Assembly (NCBI GenBank): GCA_021397835.1
Contig: JAJFZO010000344.1
Location: 7,316,001-7,380,000, forward strand
Reading direction: 5' to 3'
DNA: 64,000 bases
DNA from: Moringa oleifera
Lineage: Eukaryota; Streptophyta; Magnoliopsida; Brassicales; Moringaceae
The notes beneath the pieces were generated by a model. It searched no databases. It worked only from the letters and a program-made list of their open reading frames with translations, and was not told where the DNA came from. Shown here in pieces: positions 25,916 through 38,700 of the stretch (positions within the stretch are counted from its first letter, which is position 1; every line of letters begins with the position of its first letter). Both the position numbers and the translations under genes were made by a program.

Positions 25916-27521
25916 TCAAAGAGAGTACTGTATTGGAACAAGATGAAGAGGAACTTTCTTATGAACAGTCAGCCCATAAGATTCACTCATGTTCAAATCC
26001 TCCCCAGGCAATTTCCAGTCAAACCAGTATAACAGGTTAGCCAGGATATACTCAGCTGAAGCCATTCCGAAATTGATTCCAGGGCACCTTCTCCCTAGAC
26101 CAAAAGGAATGAACTGGAAGTGTTGCCCTCTGAAATCTACAGAGTTATTCTCAAAACTCTCTGGGGAGAACTCTTCAGGCCTGTCCCACAATGTGGGGTC
26201 TGTCTGAATTGCCAGTGCATTGACAATCACTGTTGTATTGGCAGGGACATCGTAGCCTCCCAGCTTAACAGGCGAAAGGACTTCTCGAGGAACCAGCAGA
26301 GGAGTAGGAGAATGTAATCGTAAGGTCTCTTTCAGGATGCATTTCAAGTAGTCCATCTGATTGGTAGCGCTCACTTCAACCTTTAGTTTCTCTCCCACAA
26401 CTCTTCTTACCTCTTCTTGACCTTTCCACATCAGGCTTTGATTCTTCATGAGCTCCGCCATAAGCCCACTCCACTGTTGTTGCAGTCGTGTCAGTTCCTG
26501 CAACAAACATGTCCTGAAACGAAACATGAAAGTTCTAATCAGTATTGTAAGGAGAACACGGAAGATGGCAAAGAGAGGCTCACCAGTAAGATTGCTTTGA
26601 TGGTTTCTTGATTCAGGTGGACGTCAAGCAAGCCATTGTTTTGAAGCTGGAGCAGTATATGCAGAAGTGTCGTCTCATCACTGCTTCCCGAAAGGTTACG
26701 CTCTTCAATAACTTGCTCAAGAAAAGCGTCTAATCCTCTTGCTGTTTCTTTCAGACGGGAAACATAGCCACTTAAGACATGTAACAGGTACCCGAAACGA
26801 CGAATAGATAGCTAAAACAGATCTCGTTGAATTCCACCGACATCTTCTTCAATAACTTCCCGAAATTGCCACCTTCGTCCATTTTCCAGCCGATAACGCA
26901 CCTACAAACTATGCTATTGGAGAGAACCGGCAGCATCTCGCTTAGATTGACAGAAGTTCCATTGAGACATGCATTTCTGACCCGATCAATCCATGCTGCG
27001 ACTTCCTCTTTCCTCGTATGCTGAAAAGAATGTACCCTTCTCAAGCTCAACAACTCCATAACTAATACCTTTTTGGCCTGTCTCCAGTACTCGCCATAGG
27101 GAGAAAACCCAACGTCTTTGCATCCATAAAGGCAGATCTCTGCAGCCAAACTTCTGGCTCGGCCGGAAAAGGCGATATCATGGGTGGTCATCATTTCTCT
27201 TGCCATGTCCGCCGATGATACAACCAGAGTTGGGATTTGGCCGAAGTGAAGGAGCATCAGAGATCCGTACTTTTTGGAAAGGGCTCGAAGAGAGTGATGA
27301 GGGAGTGTCCCAAGCTGGTGAAGGTTGCCGATTACCGGAATCTTGGATGGGGAGGGAGGCAAATTGAGACTGGTATCTTTAGTGATGAGTTTAAGCAGAC
27401 ATGCCAGGAAGAAGATGAAAAGAAGAGAATAGATGTAAAAAGGGTAGGACAGTGTGGGCACCGATAGTAGCAGAGCGATAGCCACACCTCGAGTTCTAAC
27501 AATGGCGCCCACAAGAATCAA
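25916..27521 (-). pseudogene. CYP71-type cytochrome P450 pseudogene
   Basis: Recognisable from end to end as a CYP71 P450: membrane-anchor-like N-terminus, NLPPSPSKIPVIGNLHQLG hinge, [14 protein letters not shown]-helix region DMFVAGTDTTATTVEW, KETLRLH and heme loop. Exon 1 runs to 26584 and exon 2 starts at 26513, with the usual CYP71 intron position. Damage: no in-frame ATG at the 5' end (the frame opens only with TTG); a frame change near 26795, between ...CFSYLF and GYLLHVLSGYVSRLKETARG; a 1-base insertion near 26462 in exon 2, after DTTATTVEWA; and a heme loop reading FGLGRRCPG, one residue short of FxxGxRxCxG. It most resembles the CYP71A1 type. It is opposite in strand to the P450 cluster beyond the AFC2 gene. 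Sequencing errors could explain single shifts but hardly all four defects. Confidence 0.88.
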
Positions 27522-28687
27522 TCAAGAGCTGCTTAAACAAACAGTCAGTCCTCTGCAGTCAAGATAGCTATGTCAAGACAAGAACGACACGTCAGGTGAG
27601 TCCACGGACTGGAAACCGTATGGCTGCTGCCAAAACCGTTACTACTTCAGTAATTAATACATGGAGCTTGCGCTAAATTAGTTGTTATCTTGAAGTGAAA
27701 TAGAGGAAGAAGGAGCTTGAGAGAAAGAAGTATGATTTTGAGGAAGGAAACAAGAAATTAGAATCCAAAGCGCCTGACAACTAGCCTAGTGAAAGCCTTG
27801 GTCAGCTGAAGCTGTCTTCAGAAAACATATTCTTGAACACTTTGGCATCATAGGAAAACATGGTGTTTTTTTTTTTTCCGTTTTTCTAATATTGTAGGAG
27901 GCTGGTCCCACTGGTTTGGGAAGTATAGACCTTCCCATAATGTTCAGGATTCTGGATGATTTTTGACAAGTATATTTGGCAATAAATCAACAATGAAAGT
28001 TATTTACAAATACATGTGGCAATGCAGTATGTCAACAATGAAAACTTGCCAAAATTATACTATCTCAAGGGGCCGCCCTCCAAATCCTACCTTGGCTGCA
28101 AATGGCCATGCAACATGAATGAAGATAGGCTATAAGACCTGGTCTCACCAACAGGCTGGAAACTGAAAACAATAAGGGCCTGTCGATGCAGTCCGAAGGC
28201 CCAATTCAATAGGGAAGGATATGAGGGCCTAACACCCAAATAAGACTCTGGCCATTGGGCCTCCTTATTTTCTGGAGTTCACTTCTATTGGTCAAACACA
28301 AAAAGACACTCCGAAAGAAAGAATCAAAACTTCAACCGTTGGAACCAATGAACTAAAATTCTTAAAAGTCTACCCCTCAAAGGGAAAAAATACATTTTGC
28401 TTCAGTGCATGAGATTCCCCAATTCTGCACCTCTCGTTATCATCATATACACATGCTGATGATCAGTCAGTTTCTTTTTGTCATCTATTCAGATCAAAAT
28501 AATAATCTTCCCAATTTCTTTTTTATCCTTCAGTTACTTGATATGTTGCCTAAAGAGCCAACTATTTACATGCCTCCCAGTTCTTTGTACTATAGATGGG
28601 TGGTCTGGCATCCTTGGTAGAAACTCTGACACCATGACAGCAGACCATTCCCCTGTGCATAGCAGAATCTCCAGGATACCATATCTT
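27522..28687. other. Intergenic, with 3'UTR of AFC2
   Basis: No coding sequence beyond short frames. The right part (about 28380-28687) is probably the 3'UTR of the AFC2 kinase gene. Several GGCCC/GGGCC motifs occur around 28160-28260. Confidence 0.4.
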
Positions 28688-31600
28688 TCACCTCCTCAGA
28701 TGTTCTCTAGTAAAGAAAGGATGCCTAAGAGCCTCACAGGCAGTTAGCCTCTCTGATGGATCATATCGAAGCAATCCTTGCATCAGATGTATTAAATCTC
28801 CAGCTGAATGATCCACATGCTGCATTATCAAGTTCTGCAACAAAACAAACAAAATAAAACATCAACAACTAATCGAATTAGTAAACATAGGGCAGTCGGA
28901 CAGACCAACACATACACTTAAAAACCACAGAAAACAAACCTGGAGACGGGCAAGCTTTGTAACAGCCTTAATACTCTCTCTAGATGCGGCACCTTCTGGC
29001 CAATCCAATCTACCTCTTCTCACATACTTCTCTGCATGTCGGCTGAAACACCAACAATACATCGATATCAATCACCCATTGACAGAAGGTCACAACTAAG
29101 TTGAACTATGAAACTCAAAAGTTCATCACTGGATCGCTTACTCTACTCTTTTTAACATATGCTGAGGCAAAGGACCAAGTACCCGCTCCATCATCGCCAG
29201 GTGCTCTAAATTCTCGTGAGTTTGAAACAATGCCTCACCCTGTTAGAAGTTTCAAAGATTTAAATAAATAAAAGCTCCATCATTCACTATCATGATGATA
29301 TACACAGCAAAAACTGAATACATACTGTACAAAGTTCCACTAGGATGCAACCAATACTCCAAATGTCACATGGGTAACTCCATCCGAGTCCTGTAATATT
29401 AACCAATATAGCATCATTCAAGTTACCATCATCATCAACACAAAAAAAACCAATAAATTGACCAAATGGTGATTCACAAACGTTCTTTACCAAGAATAAC
29501 CTCTGGTGCTCGATAATGACGTGTAGAAACAATATAATTCTGATCCTGACGCTGATAAGTTGTACTTCCAAAATCAATCAACTTAATGGCACTTGACTTA
29601 GGCACTCTTTTGGAGTAGCAACTTTCTTTCAGCGACCGGGATGAATTCTGTAAATAGAAAATAGTAAGGATTCACAAGAGTTAGGCCCAAGTGGAAAGAA
29701 CAAAATCAAAAGACAGAATCTATAGACAATTCAACAACTGGTTCATCAAGGGATGTTAGAAAGTACCTTGTAATCAGGAACCTTGACATAGTCAGAAGAA
29801 ACTAGAAGTATGTTTTCTGGCTTCAAGTCGGTGTGTATCAGGTGCAAGTCATGCATGACTGCATATTTGAAAAACCACACACACCATAAGTAATGGGCAG
29901 AGCAAGCAAACATCACATTATGTTAAGATTTCGAATGCAACTCAACCACAGAGGTGAATGTAAAAATTGTTTTACTTGGTGGCACAGGAGATAAAATGGT
30001 ACAACTAAAGATACTCCTAACCAGTTGAGAAATTTATTAAGTTAATTCATATTAACAGGGCATAAAACTCAAATAGAACAATGTATGCCAGCATATAAAG
30101 GTATGGAAAACTAGCATCGGTAATTACTACACACATGCTACACATTCCAACAGTTGTCTGCCAATCTCACGGACAAGATCAATGGGAAATGAGCGATAAT
30201 TGTTTTTCCGTAGAAAATCGTATAAGCTTGGTCCAAGCTTCTCAAACACCTGCCCAAACCATTTAAATTCACCCACAAAGTTTAACCCCAAAATATTTGT
30301 AAGTTGGGGAAAGCAATCCATCTCAAAACAATTATATACTTACAATACATATATGGTTACGATAGTCAAACCAGTTCCGTATTTGTACACAACTGCAAGG
30401 AATAAACTCATTTAACCATGGCCAAAATGTTTAAGAAAGCTTGTCATAGCACCCACAAGTGCAGAACAGAGTTAAGCTTGACTGAAATCACTTACCGATT
30501 GCCACCTTTGTCATGTTTACCAAGCTGCTGAAGCACATCAACTTCTATCATGGCTGCCTCACGATATTTCTTAATTCCACGAACAATTTTGATCGCAACC
30601 ATTTCCTTTCTCTCTCTATCCCAGCATTCTAAGACCTGACCAAAGGTTCCTGTTAACAGATAGAACAGGACAAATAAGCATCAATGAGATGAATGCAGTC
30701 AGTCTGAAAATAAAGGGCATAGCACTTTTTTCATCAGAATTGAAGGGCACAGCACTTATGAATAAATAATGCATACCTTCTCCCATTTTGCTGTGGATTT
30801 TGTCTGCAACCAAGAAATAACACAGAAGAAGTCAGAGAAGGATAAGCAGATCAACAGTTATAATCACACAAAACCACGGGACGGTACCCAAATTATTTGT
30901 CAGTCAACTTCAGAATTAACATCTTTAGGCATATCAGAAAAGAACTAATCTATTATTATAAATCTCAACATACATTTCATTTTGGGAAACACTAATCGTA
31001 ATCATCAAGAAAATACAATTTGAAAAATGATAGATCAGAGGAAATTTTCAAGTAGAGAAGATTAAAAGAAATTATTTTTGCAATTGCCAAAAAAGTAAGA
31101 TAAATTCTTTTACAGTAATGGTAAAGTGTAATTACAGCGAGAAGTCAAATTATCTCCAAGCTCAAACATGTAATGCCCATCCTTGTCATCTTCTCGCCAT
31201 GGGGGAGAACCATTTCGAGCCACTCCATTTACAAATAGAGAAGCACTAGTAGGATGGTTTGCGGTTGCTCCTGAGGATGCAAAGCTTGACAAATTCCCAA
31301 CCTCTTGTGCACAAAACATTCCTACCTGAGCCTACACACAGCCACCCATTCATGTACCAAAGAACAATTAATTAAAACCCACCCCTCCCCATAACAATAC
31401 CTTTGTATATATCTCTTAACTAATTTTCAGAAGATAATTTACTAGAGAACAATATCAATGTCAAAGACATAAAAACTTTTATACCAAAGCAGCAGTCAAC
31501 CTCACAAAACTTCTACCAAGGGATTGAGCACAATCTACACAAAAAACTAGGTCGCAACAAAGGCAATAGTTCTCAGAAACTCCTTTCCTACAGGAATGAA

Positions 31601-32246
31601 CAACTAGACCATACGTTAACAAAAGTGAGAATAAAATGCAGTCAGATCAATTCTCCTAAGATAATTACCTTGAACAGCCCAATAAATATTTAAAAACTAC
31701 AGCCAGTACAATCAATACCTAAATTTTATTTAGGTCAAACCACATCTACAAAATCATAGGATATACTATTGTTCACAAATCTTACAGAGCCAAACCAAAA
31801 AAAAAAAAAAAAAAATCCGATTTCTCATTAATGAAATTCACAAAAGAGAAAGGGAGCTCACAACACAAGGTGATGCAAAAATTACACAAGGATGGTAAAA
31901 TATTTCCTCATGAAACCCTGATCATTAAATAGACAAACATGAAAGAAAATTGAGCTAATAATCACACGACCTATATGAAGAAAAAGTTCAACCCTCTCAA
32001 CCGAAACGGATCTAACCATGCCTGACCTAGAACGGCCAACACTAAAGTGAAAAGGCACGTCTACGAGGGAAGATTCATCAGATCGAACATGAACGAGCAC
32101 AGGAATCACAGAGGGTCGCATAATCTAAAGAACAACGGCTATACCTTCGGTGTCTGAGGGACCACGTCCCAGCCCAAACGAGCCCTCTTTCTGGGTCGCC
32201 GATCCATGTGCGTAAGGGGAAACTCAACAACGCGTTCCATCTCCAT
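28688..32246 (-). CDS. AFC2: LAMMER protein kinase AFC2
   Basis: Twelve exons, minus strand: 32246-32145, 31331-31136, 30803-30777, 30649-30496, 30392-30344, 30249-30135, 29858-29767, 29647-29491, 29390-29326, 29239-29142, 29042-28940 and 28834-28688; 434 residues with consistent phases. A dual-specificity CLK-family kinase that phosphorylates SR splicing factors in the nucleus. The N-terminus [20 protein letters not shown] includes a basic, nuclear-signal-like stretch. Kinase landmarks: [15 protein letters not shown] (P-loop), MVAIKIV (catalytic Lys), [13 protein letters not shown] (catalytic loop, HTD instead of HRD as in this family), [25 protein letters not shown] and the signature [14 protein letters not shown]. 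It ends [12 protein letters not shown]. Overall it is closest to Arabidopsis AFC2, including [17 protein letters not shown] before the kinase domain. One coding exon is only 27 bases (30777-30803). Confidence 0.96.
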
Positions 32247-33030
32247 AACAGCAGAGATCAAGAAAATTTTCTGAAAAAATCAAGGTTAAAGAACCTAGAA
32301 ATCTAGGGAAATATGTGTACTCCGCCAAGAATCACAAGGAGATAAGGATTTCCGCGGGGAGAAACGGAAGCTTAACCCTAATTTTAACCCGAGGGATCGT
32401 CCATTGAGGCGGTTTGGAGAATATCTGTTCGTACACGTGTCGCGTCCGTAGCGGTGGGTTTGACCGAGATCCGTTGTTGTTAAGTATTAAACGCTTTGTG
32501 TTAACTATGGTTAGGTCTCAGCTGAGCTGTAACACTCTGGTTGAGTTAGCTTACCCTTCCCGCAGAATGATGGTGCTACATGTGGGCCCCATTGGGCCTT
32601 TTCCTGATTGGGTTAGGCTGAGAGCTAAGGGTCTGTTTGGCATTCGAATTAAACTACTCGGACCATCAAACGGGTTGGACTGGACACACCGGATCTGAAT
32701 TCCGGGTTTAGATGACAAATTGCTCGTCCTCATGCTTGAGTTTGAAAAAAGTAAATACACTTTACGTGCCATGCATCATTGAGGTTGAAACACAGAGCAT
32801 CACGACTTTGTTTTTAACATTATATGTATATATACATGACGTGATTAAATGTAATTGAAATCTTAATTTTTTAACACGATCATGGAAACCACATTTAAAG
32901 TTCCCCCCCCAAAAAAAAAGGCCCTACTGCAAACCTTTACAGGAAAGGTCGAATCACGTTAAAAAAGCTGACTACATATAAAGAAGCAGTGTTAAGCATA
33001 CAAAGTCGTTTAAGTTTTAACTAAACATTT
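32247..33030. other. AFC2 promoter/leader and intergenic DNA
   Basis: The AFC2 leader (minus) occupies the first 100-150 bases. A moderately GC-rich part follows to about 32720 with GGGTCTGTTTGG at 32628, a motif often seen near plant element ends, but no terminal inverted repeat was found. A C/A homopolymer pair sits at 32902-32920. No gene is seen. Confidence 0.35.
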
Positions 33031-33429
33031 ATGGGTTAGCTTGGATCCTTTTCGTCAATGGGCAAAACACTGAAATGGAGAAAATTGCCAGGGAATCCGA
33101 TAAGTTTCTGAATGATGAGTTGAAAACACATCAACAATCAGAAGAAAAGCATTCTGAGTGAAGAGTGCAAGGATTTTGTGGATGTTTTACTCGAGGTTAA
33201 AGGGCATGACGTTCAGCTGATTCCATTTGGAGCTGGCAGAAGAGGTTGCCCTGGAGCATTATTTGCAGTGACTATCAATAAAACATTATCAGCAAATCTT
33301 CTGAACAGGTTTGATTGGTCCCTGCCTGGTGGGGCTAAACTAGAGGATCTTGGCATGACTGAGTGCATTAGCCTTATTGTTCACAGAAAGATTCCTCTTC
33401 TTGCTGCTGCAAGTCCCCTTTCGTGCTAA
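33031..33429 (+). pseudogene. Truncated P450 fragment (copy B')
   Basis: Remnant of a CYP71 gene of the type found at 39393-40996. Bases 33031-33195 match gene B around 40060-40230 (VNGQNTE... to DFVDVLL), with small indels and in-frame stops. The sequence then jumps directly to the part of exon 2 matching 40752-40993 ([19 protein letters not shown] ... [17 protein letters not shown]). Everything between is missing: the end of exon 1, the intron, the I-helix, ExxR and PERF. The whole region upstream of about codon 230 is also absent. It cannot encode a working enzyme. It sits 650 bases upstream of gene A, just as gene B sits about 800 bases upstream of A', which argues for block duplication. 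Confidence 0.9.
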
Positions 33430-34080
33430 TTTCTGACGATGCCTATGCCGTAGCTGAGAAGTTAGTATCAAAGCCAGGAAGGTTCTTAATTGACTTATAT
33501 GATTCCGTGTTCACTTTCGTTTTCCATTAATTATAGGCAGATACAATTAATATAGTCACTCCCTTGACGTCTTTGATTTCTTCTCTTAATTTCTTCTTGT
33601 TCCTTGTCAATCTTTTACTTATGCTTAATTGATTTCTTCAGGAAGGATATATAAGGAACTTCTATTAAATAAAGAATGCATAGCTAGTAAGAAAATATAA
33701 ACACTTCAATTTCATTTCCATATTTTCCCATTTGTAGTAAAAACATCTCCGTATGACATCTGGGTAGGACTTGAAATTATGTTTGAGGACGAGAACGCAT
33801 TCCGCTCGTCAGCTAGTCATGATGTGATGTGAGACGAGGCGAGAAAGATCAGGCCCTTTCTGATAAACTAAGGCCACTCGTCGTTTATCTTGTTAAATAA
33901 CACGTTTTCCTTCTACAGAAAATTCAGAACCCACCGAAGACACTTGCGTATATTGTCGGCAATTAATATTAACAGTTGTCTCACCTAAAATATTCCACTT
34001 TGCGCGAGGTTGCAAGAGTCCTGTAAGAATGCTTGAACTTTAGACAGCAAGAAAGCTTACTCAAAGGAGAGAAGAGATCG
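33430..34080 (+). promoter_or_regulatory. Upstream region of P450 gene A
   Basis: Probable promoter and leader of gene A. It is partly homologous to the sequence upstream of A' (for example TGCAAGAGTCCTGTAAGAA near both 34010 and 41730, and similar stretches near 33745 and 41510). The copies have diverged by many small changes. Confidence 0.55.
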
Positions 34081-35736
34081 ATGGCAGCTTTCAGGGAATT
34101 AGAGCGCTTAGTTGATAGCTCTCTCATCTTGCATCCCTTTTGCTTCACCACTTTCGCTATCCTCTTGGGATGGTTGCTGTTCAAGTGGTCTTCTGCTCTA
34201 ACAAGCAAGAAACACTCACCACCTTCTCCACTGAAGCTCCCTATCATTGGGAACCTCCATAATCTGGGGCTGCACCCCCACCGCTCCCTCCACTCCTTGG
34301 CTCAACGCTATGGCCCCCTCATGTTGCTTCACTTCGGCAGTGTGCCAGTGCTTGTTGTCTCCTCCGCTGATGTTGCTCGTGAGATCATGAAAACCCATGA
34401 TCTCATCTTTGCAAACAGACCCAAATCAAGCATCTTTGAGAAGCTACTCTACAATTGCAAAGACGTGTCTTCGGCACCTTACGGTGAGTATTGGAGGCAA
34501 ATAAGGAGCATATGCACCTTGCATCTCTTGAGCACCAAAAGAGTTCAATCTTTTCGCAGCGTGAGAGAAGAGGAGACAGCTCTTATGATCAAGAAGATCG
34601 AACAGTCTAGTTCCTCTTCATTGCCTGTTAATCTGAGTGAAACTTTCGTGACGATAACAAATGATGTAACATGCAGAGTGGCCTTGGGGAGGAAGTATAG
34701 TGGAGGGGAAGGTGGGAGAAAGTTTAAGGAGCTCTTAAGGAAGTTCACAGAGTTGTTGGGAAGTATGGATGTGGGGGATTATATTCCATGGTTCGCTTGG
34801 GTGAGTCGTGTCAACGGTTTGGATGCTAAGATAGAGAAAGTGGCAAAAGAGTTCGATGATTTTCTTGATGGAGTAGTTGAAGAACACATGGATCGAATGA
34901 AGAATGAGAGCACTCACGACCATGGTGATGACCTTCAAGGTGAAGACCTGAAGGACTTTGTGGACATCTTGCTTTGGATTCAAAAGAAAAACATAATTGG
35001 ATTTCCCATTGACATGGTTAGCGTGAAGGCTCTGATCTTGGTAAGGCATCTCTCGTATACATATAAAACAGACAGGCAGGCAAGCTTCGTTGCCACTGAT
35101 TACCTGATATGTTTCTTGCAGGACATGTTTGCAGCTGGTACAGACACGACCTACACAGTCCTGGAGTGGGCGATGACAGAGCTGTTGAGGCACCCACAGG
35201 CTATGAAGGAATTGCAGAATGAGATCAGGAGCATTTCAGATGGCAAATCACACATAACAGAAGATGATCTGGATCGAATGGACTATTTAAAAGCAGTGAT
35301 CAAGGAGACTCTCCGCTTGCATCTTCCAGTTCCATTGTTAATTCCCCGAGAATCAACCCAGGATGTCAAAATAGAAGGCTATGATTTTGCAGCTGGTACT
35401 CGGGTTATCATCAACGCCTGGGCAATCGCAAGAGACCCTGCATCATGGGAAAACGCTGAGGAGTTCAGGCCAGAGAGGTTCTTAAATAGTCCTGTAGATT
35501 TCAAAGGGCATGACTTCCAGTTGATTCCATTTGGGGCTGGCAGGAGGGGCTGCCCTGGTATCCGATTCGCAATGGCCATTAATGAGCTTGTATTAGCAAA
35601 TGTTGTTCACAGGTTCGACTGGAAATTGGCCAGTGGAGGAGCAAAAGGAGAGGGCTTGGACATGAGTGAGTCCCATGGGCTTACGATGCATAGAATGTTT
35701 CCTCTTGTTGCTGTGGCTACCCCTCGTTCTAGCTAG
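34081..35736 (+). CDS. Cytochrome P450, CYP71 family (gene A)
   Basis: Two exons, 34081-35040 and 35122-35736, 524 residues. Predicted ER-anchored heme monooxygenase; the substrate cannot be told from sequence. Features: N-terminal hydrophobic anchor (about residues 15-35), proline hinge [13 protein letters not shown] (about 47-59), [12 protein letters not shown] (C-helix), I-helix AAGTDTTYT (exon 2 start), KETLR (ExxR, about 382-385), RPERF (about 436-440) and heme loop [11 protein letters not shown] with Cys about 464. It resembles eudicot CYP71A21-28-type enzymes ([20 protein letters not shown]). The 81-base intron has good GTAAGG and TTGCAG borders but is in frame and free of stops, so an unspliced transcript would add 27 residues before the I-helix. 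The start is the first ATG in frame. It is the intact sister of A' (41791-48420). Confidence 0.95.
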   Translation: MAAFRELERLVDSSLILHPFCFTTFAILLGWLLFKWSSALTSKKHSPPSPLKLPIIGNLHNLGLHPHRSLHSLAQRYGPLMLLHFGSVPVLVVSSADVAREIMKTHDLIFANRPKSSIFEKLLYNCKDVSSAPYGEYWRQIRSICTLHLLSTKRVQSFRSVREEETALMIKKIEQSSSSSLPVNLSETFVTITNDVTCRVALGRKYSGGEGGRKFKELLRKFTELLGSMDVGDYIPWFAWVSRVNGLDAKIEKVAKEFDDFLDGVVEEHMDRMKNESTHDHGDDLQGEDLKDFVDILLWIQKKNIIGFPIDMVSVKALILVRHLSYTYKTDRQASFVATDYLICFLQDMFAAGTDTTYTVLEWAMTELLRHPQAMKELQNEIRSISDGKSHITEDDLDRMDYLKAVIKETLRLHLPVPLLIPRESTQDVKIEGYDFAAGTRVIINAWAIARDPASWENAEEFRPERFLNSPVDFKGHDFQLIPFGAGRRGCPGIRFAMAINELVLANVVHRFDWKLASGGAKGEGLDMSESHGLTMHRMFPLVAVATPRSS

Positions 35737-38700
35737 TGTCAGCCAGTCATGTATCTTATGAGGTTCTTGGTCTCGCTACGATGGTATCCAAATCTGTCCT
35801 TTGGTAGGTGATGAAGGGTGCAATTCCAGAGTGTATGGAAGTTATGTAGGTAATAACTCTTTTATATATTATCAGGATGAGCATCACTAGTAAGGTAAGA
35901 TGTTCTTGAATAATTTGATCACTGATCAAACTCAGTAATTATTTTAATTACAAATCTAAGAAATTTTTATTATCATCTTGATCGAACTTTTCGGTTTTTT
36001 TTTTTCATGAAATGCCAAGTTGTTTTTTTAGTAAATTTTTTGGTAATAATAATAATTGTCAATAGTATATTTTTTAATTTTTTAATTAATTTATTTTTAT
36101 ACGTATTTATAGATTTTTTTTTATATCTAAACCAACCTAATTATTCATATTAATGTATGTTCATAATTTATTTTATGAGTTTTAAGTTTAATATTCAAAT
36201 TTTTTTTAATTTTTACATTTTTCATTTGCTAACTGAGTAATATATGACGCTTTAAGCTAAATAATTTACAATATAAGTGAAATACTCCACCTTTGAATGT
36301 ACTAACCATTTTCTATCATGTGTCTCTCTATTTGGTAATTATTTTTTAAAATATATTTGATAAGTTTTTAATTTAATGAATTGTAGGGAAATATTTAATG
36401 TTTTCATCTCTCTAATAAGATCCTTTTCTACCGACAAATCTCTTAAGGTTCTATTAATATTATTCTATTGTTATGGTTCATAATATTAATAAAAAGTAAT
36501 TAATTTAGGATTTTTATTTAAATTTTTTATTTTCTTCATTTTTTTTTACCGTTTCATATCTTTTTAAGTTACTTTCAGGCTCTTCATTAAAATCTTGTAT
36601 AGAGCTATGTTTTCATTAATCATTTTTATTAATTAAATTAATTTTTTATTATATGTTATTTACTAGAAGTAATAAATTTATCTTTTTGTGCATTTTTATA
36701 ATTGAATGAATTGTTATGTAGTTTTTTTCCTTAAGTTTTTTATATTAAATTTATATTATTTTTCTACTAAATATAATTATAATAATTAAATAATTAAAAT
36801 AAATATATATAAAAAATAACAAAATAAAATAAAATTCAAATAACAATAACATTTAGTTGATAATGGTTGTATTGTTCTTGATTTAGTCTAAACAACTACG
36901 CATGCAAAAAGATTATTGAAAATTTAATATATAAATAAAATTGAGATGATTATATAAATATATAAGATGATTAAATTTTTTCTTTATTTCATAAATCCTT
37001 TTTATAATTAATTGTAAAAATTATAAAATTTAGATAATTCAATCATGATTTTAAAGAATATCACGACGGAGAGGAAAGAAAGAAATTGCTTAGAATAAAA
37101 AAAAGGAAAATTAGAGCATGTTGTTGAAAATATTGCAGACTCCAATGACATGGTAAAGCATTTTCAAAGTCACCAATTTGATGAAATGAAATTGCAGCAC
37201 CAAATTCATTCAACTATTTGTACCTATTTTATTTTTATTATATTATTAAATATTTATTGTCTTTTTCCATCTTTAACTATATTGTCAAAAATATTTGATC
37301 AAATACTCCAAAACAAAATTAATTTTTAAAATACAATTTAATACATTTAAACTATTTTAATTAGTCAGACATATAATTAATATAAAAAAATATTTAAAAA
37401 TTTATTAGTTATATAAAGTTTGTGATATAATAATTTAAACTCCAAACAAATATAATAAAATCTCAAATTCACTCTTGTTAAAAATTTAATAAAAATAAAC
37501 ACAATAATAACTTACCATTACAACATAAATCCAAAACTAATTATAACATCGATTAAAATTAGATCACTTCAAAAATAATAAACTAATTATAAATTATTAT
37601 TTAATATTTAAAAATGTCATCTCGACTTTTCATACATAAATAAATCGAGAAATTCGGCTAAATTATTTTTTATTATTTTAAATAATTGATATTATAGATA
37701 TTATTAGTTATTTATTATTAAAAAATAATAATTACATCATTTTGATTTAAATAAAGTAGAGATAAAAAAATTTAATGTTAAAATATTTTTATAAAAAATA
37801 CTATTTTAACATCAAAATGATGTTAATTTTGACGTCAAAGATTAAAACATGCTATGAAGAAAGAGAAATAGGGATGAATAATCTCGTTGTGATTGAAAAA
37901 AATAGTAATATAACAAATATTAAAAAAAGTAAAATAATAATAAATTTAAATAACTTAAGTAAATTAATATATGATTATTTAAAATTTAAACTAAATCAAT
38001 GAGTAGCGTCTCCTATGTATCTATACAATGAGATATTGTATATATACAAAAGTATTTCAAATTAATACATCAATTTAATTATAAAAATTATTTTTTTGGA
38101 GAAAATTATCATATCAATATATATTTTTATTTTTAAAAAATAAAAATAACAAAAATAAATTAAATTAAATTAAAACAAATTTATTAAAAAATAAGATCTT
38201 AAACAATTTTAGTGACTTTGCTATGAAACTGTCTCGGCTTTACTAGAGTATAATAGGACATATTTAAGATTCGCATAATGCAAGAGATATGATTGGATTA
38301 TTTGATGAAATATATGATTGAATATAATTAAAATAAAATAAATTAATAATATATTAATGTTATGATATATTATGATAATATAAAATATAAATAAAATAAT
38401 TTTAAAACATTATTTTTTCAATGATAAATGTAAGTTAATGCTTAGTATATCTTGACTGGACGATTTATCTATCCTAAAGGCCCAATCGAAAGTGAGGCAT
38501 ATTTCAATGGGCTCGTCCTCTCTTGCATTAATGAAGCCTAAAGTATCATTTCTTGACTTGGACTAAAAATATAGTTAACTTTTATCCTTACTCTAAGTTA
38601 GGTAATCATTTTTGTTTCATTTGGTTCCTTGGTTTGATATTATACATGCAGCATCTTGCATTAGCGCTTATTCTTGCATGCATTAATAAACTATCCTTGC

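Noticed and set aside
32430..32710. Possible transposon end (GGGTCTGTTTGG motif) upstream of AFC2
   Set aside because: No matching terminal inverted repeat or target-site duplication was found nearby.
34735..35193. 152-codon minus-strand frame within P450 gene A, repeated in A'
   Set aside because: It recurs only because A and A' are duplicates. It is antisense to conserved P450 coding sequence and crosses the intron.
37775..38002. 75-codon plus-strand frame in an AT-rich block
   Set aside because: Almost only Lys, Asn and Ile codons, as expected by chance in A/T-rich DNA.
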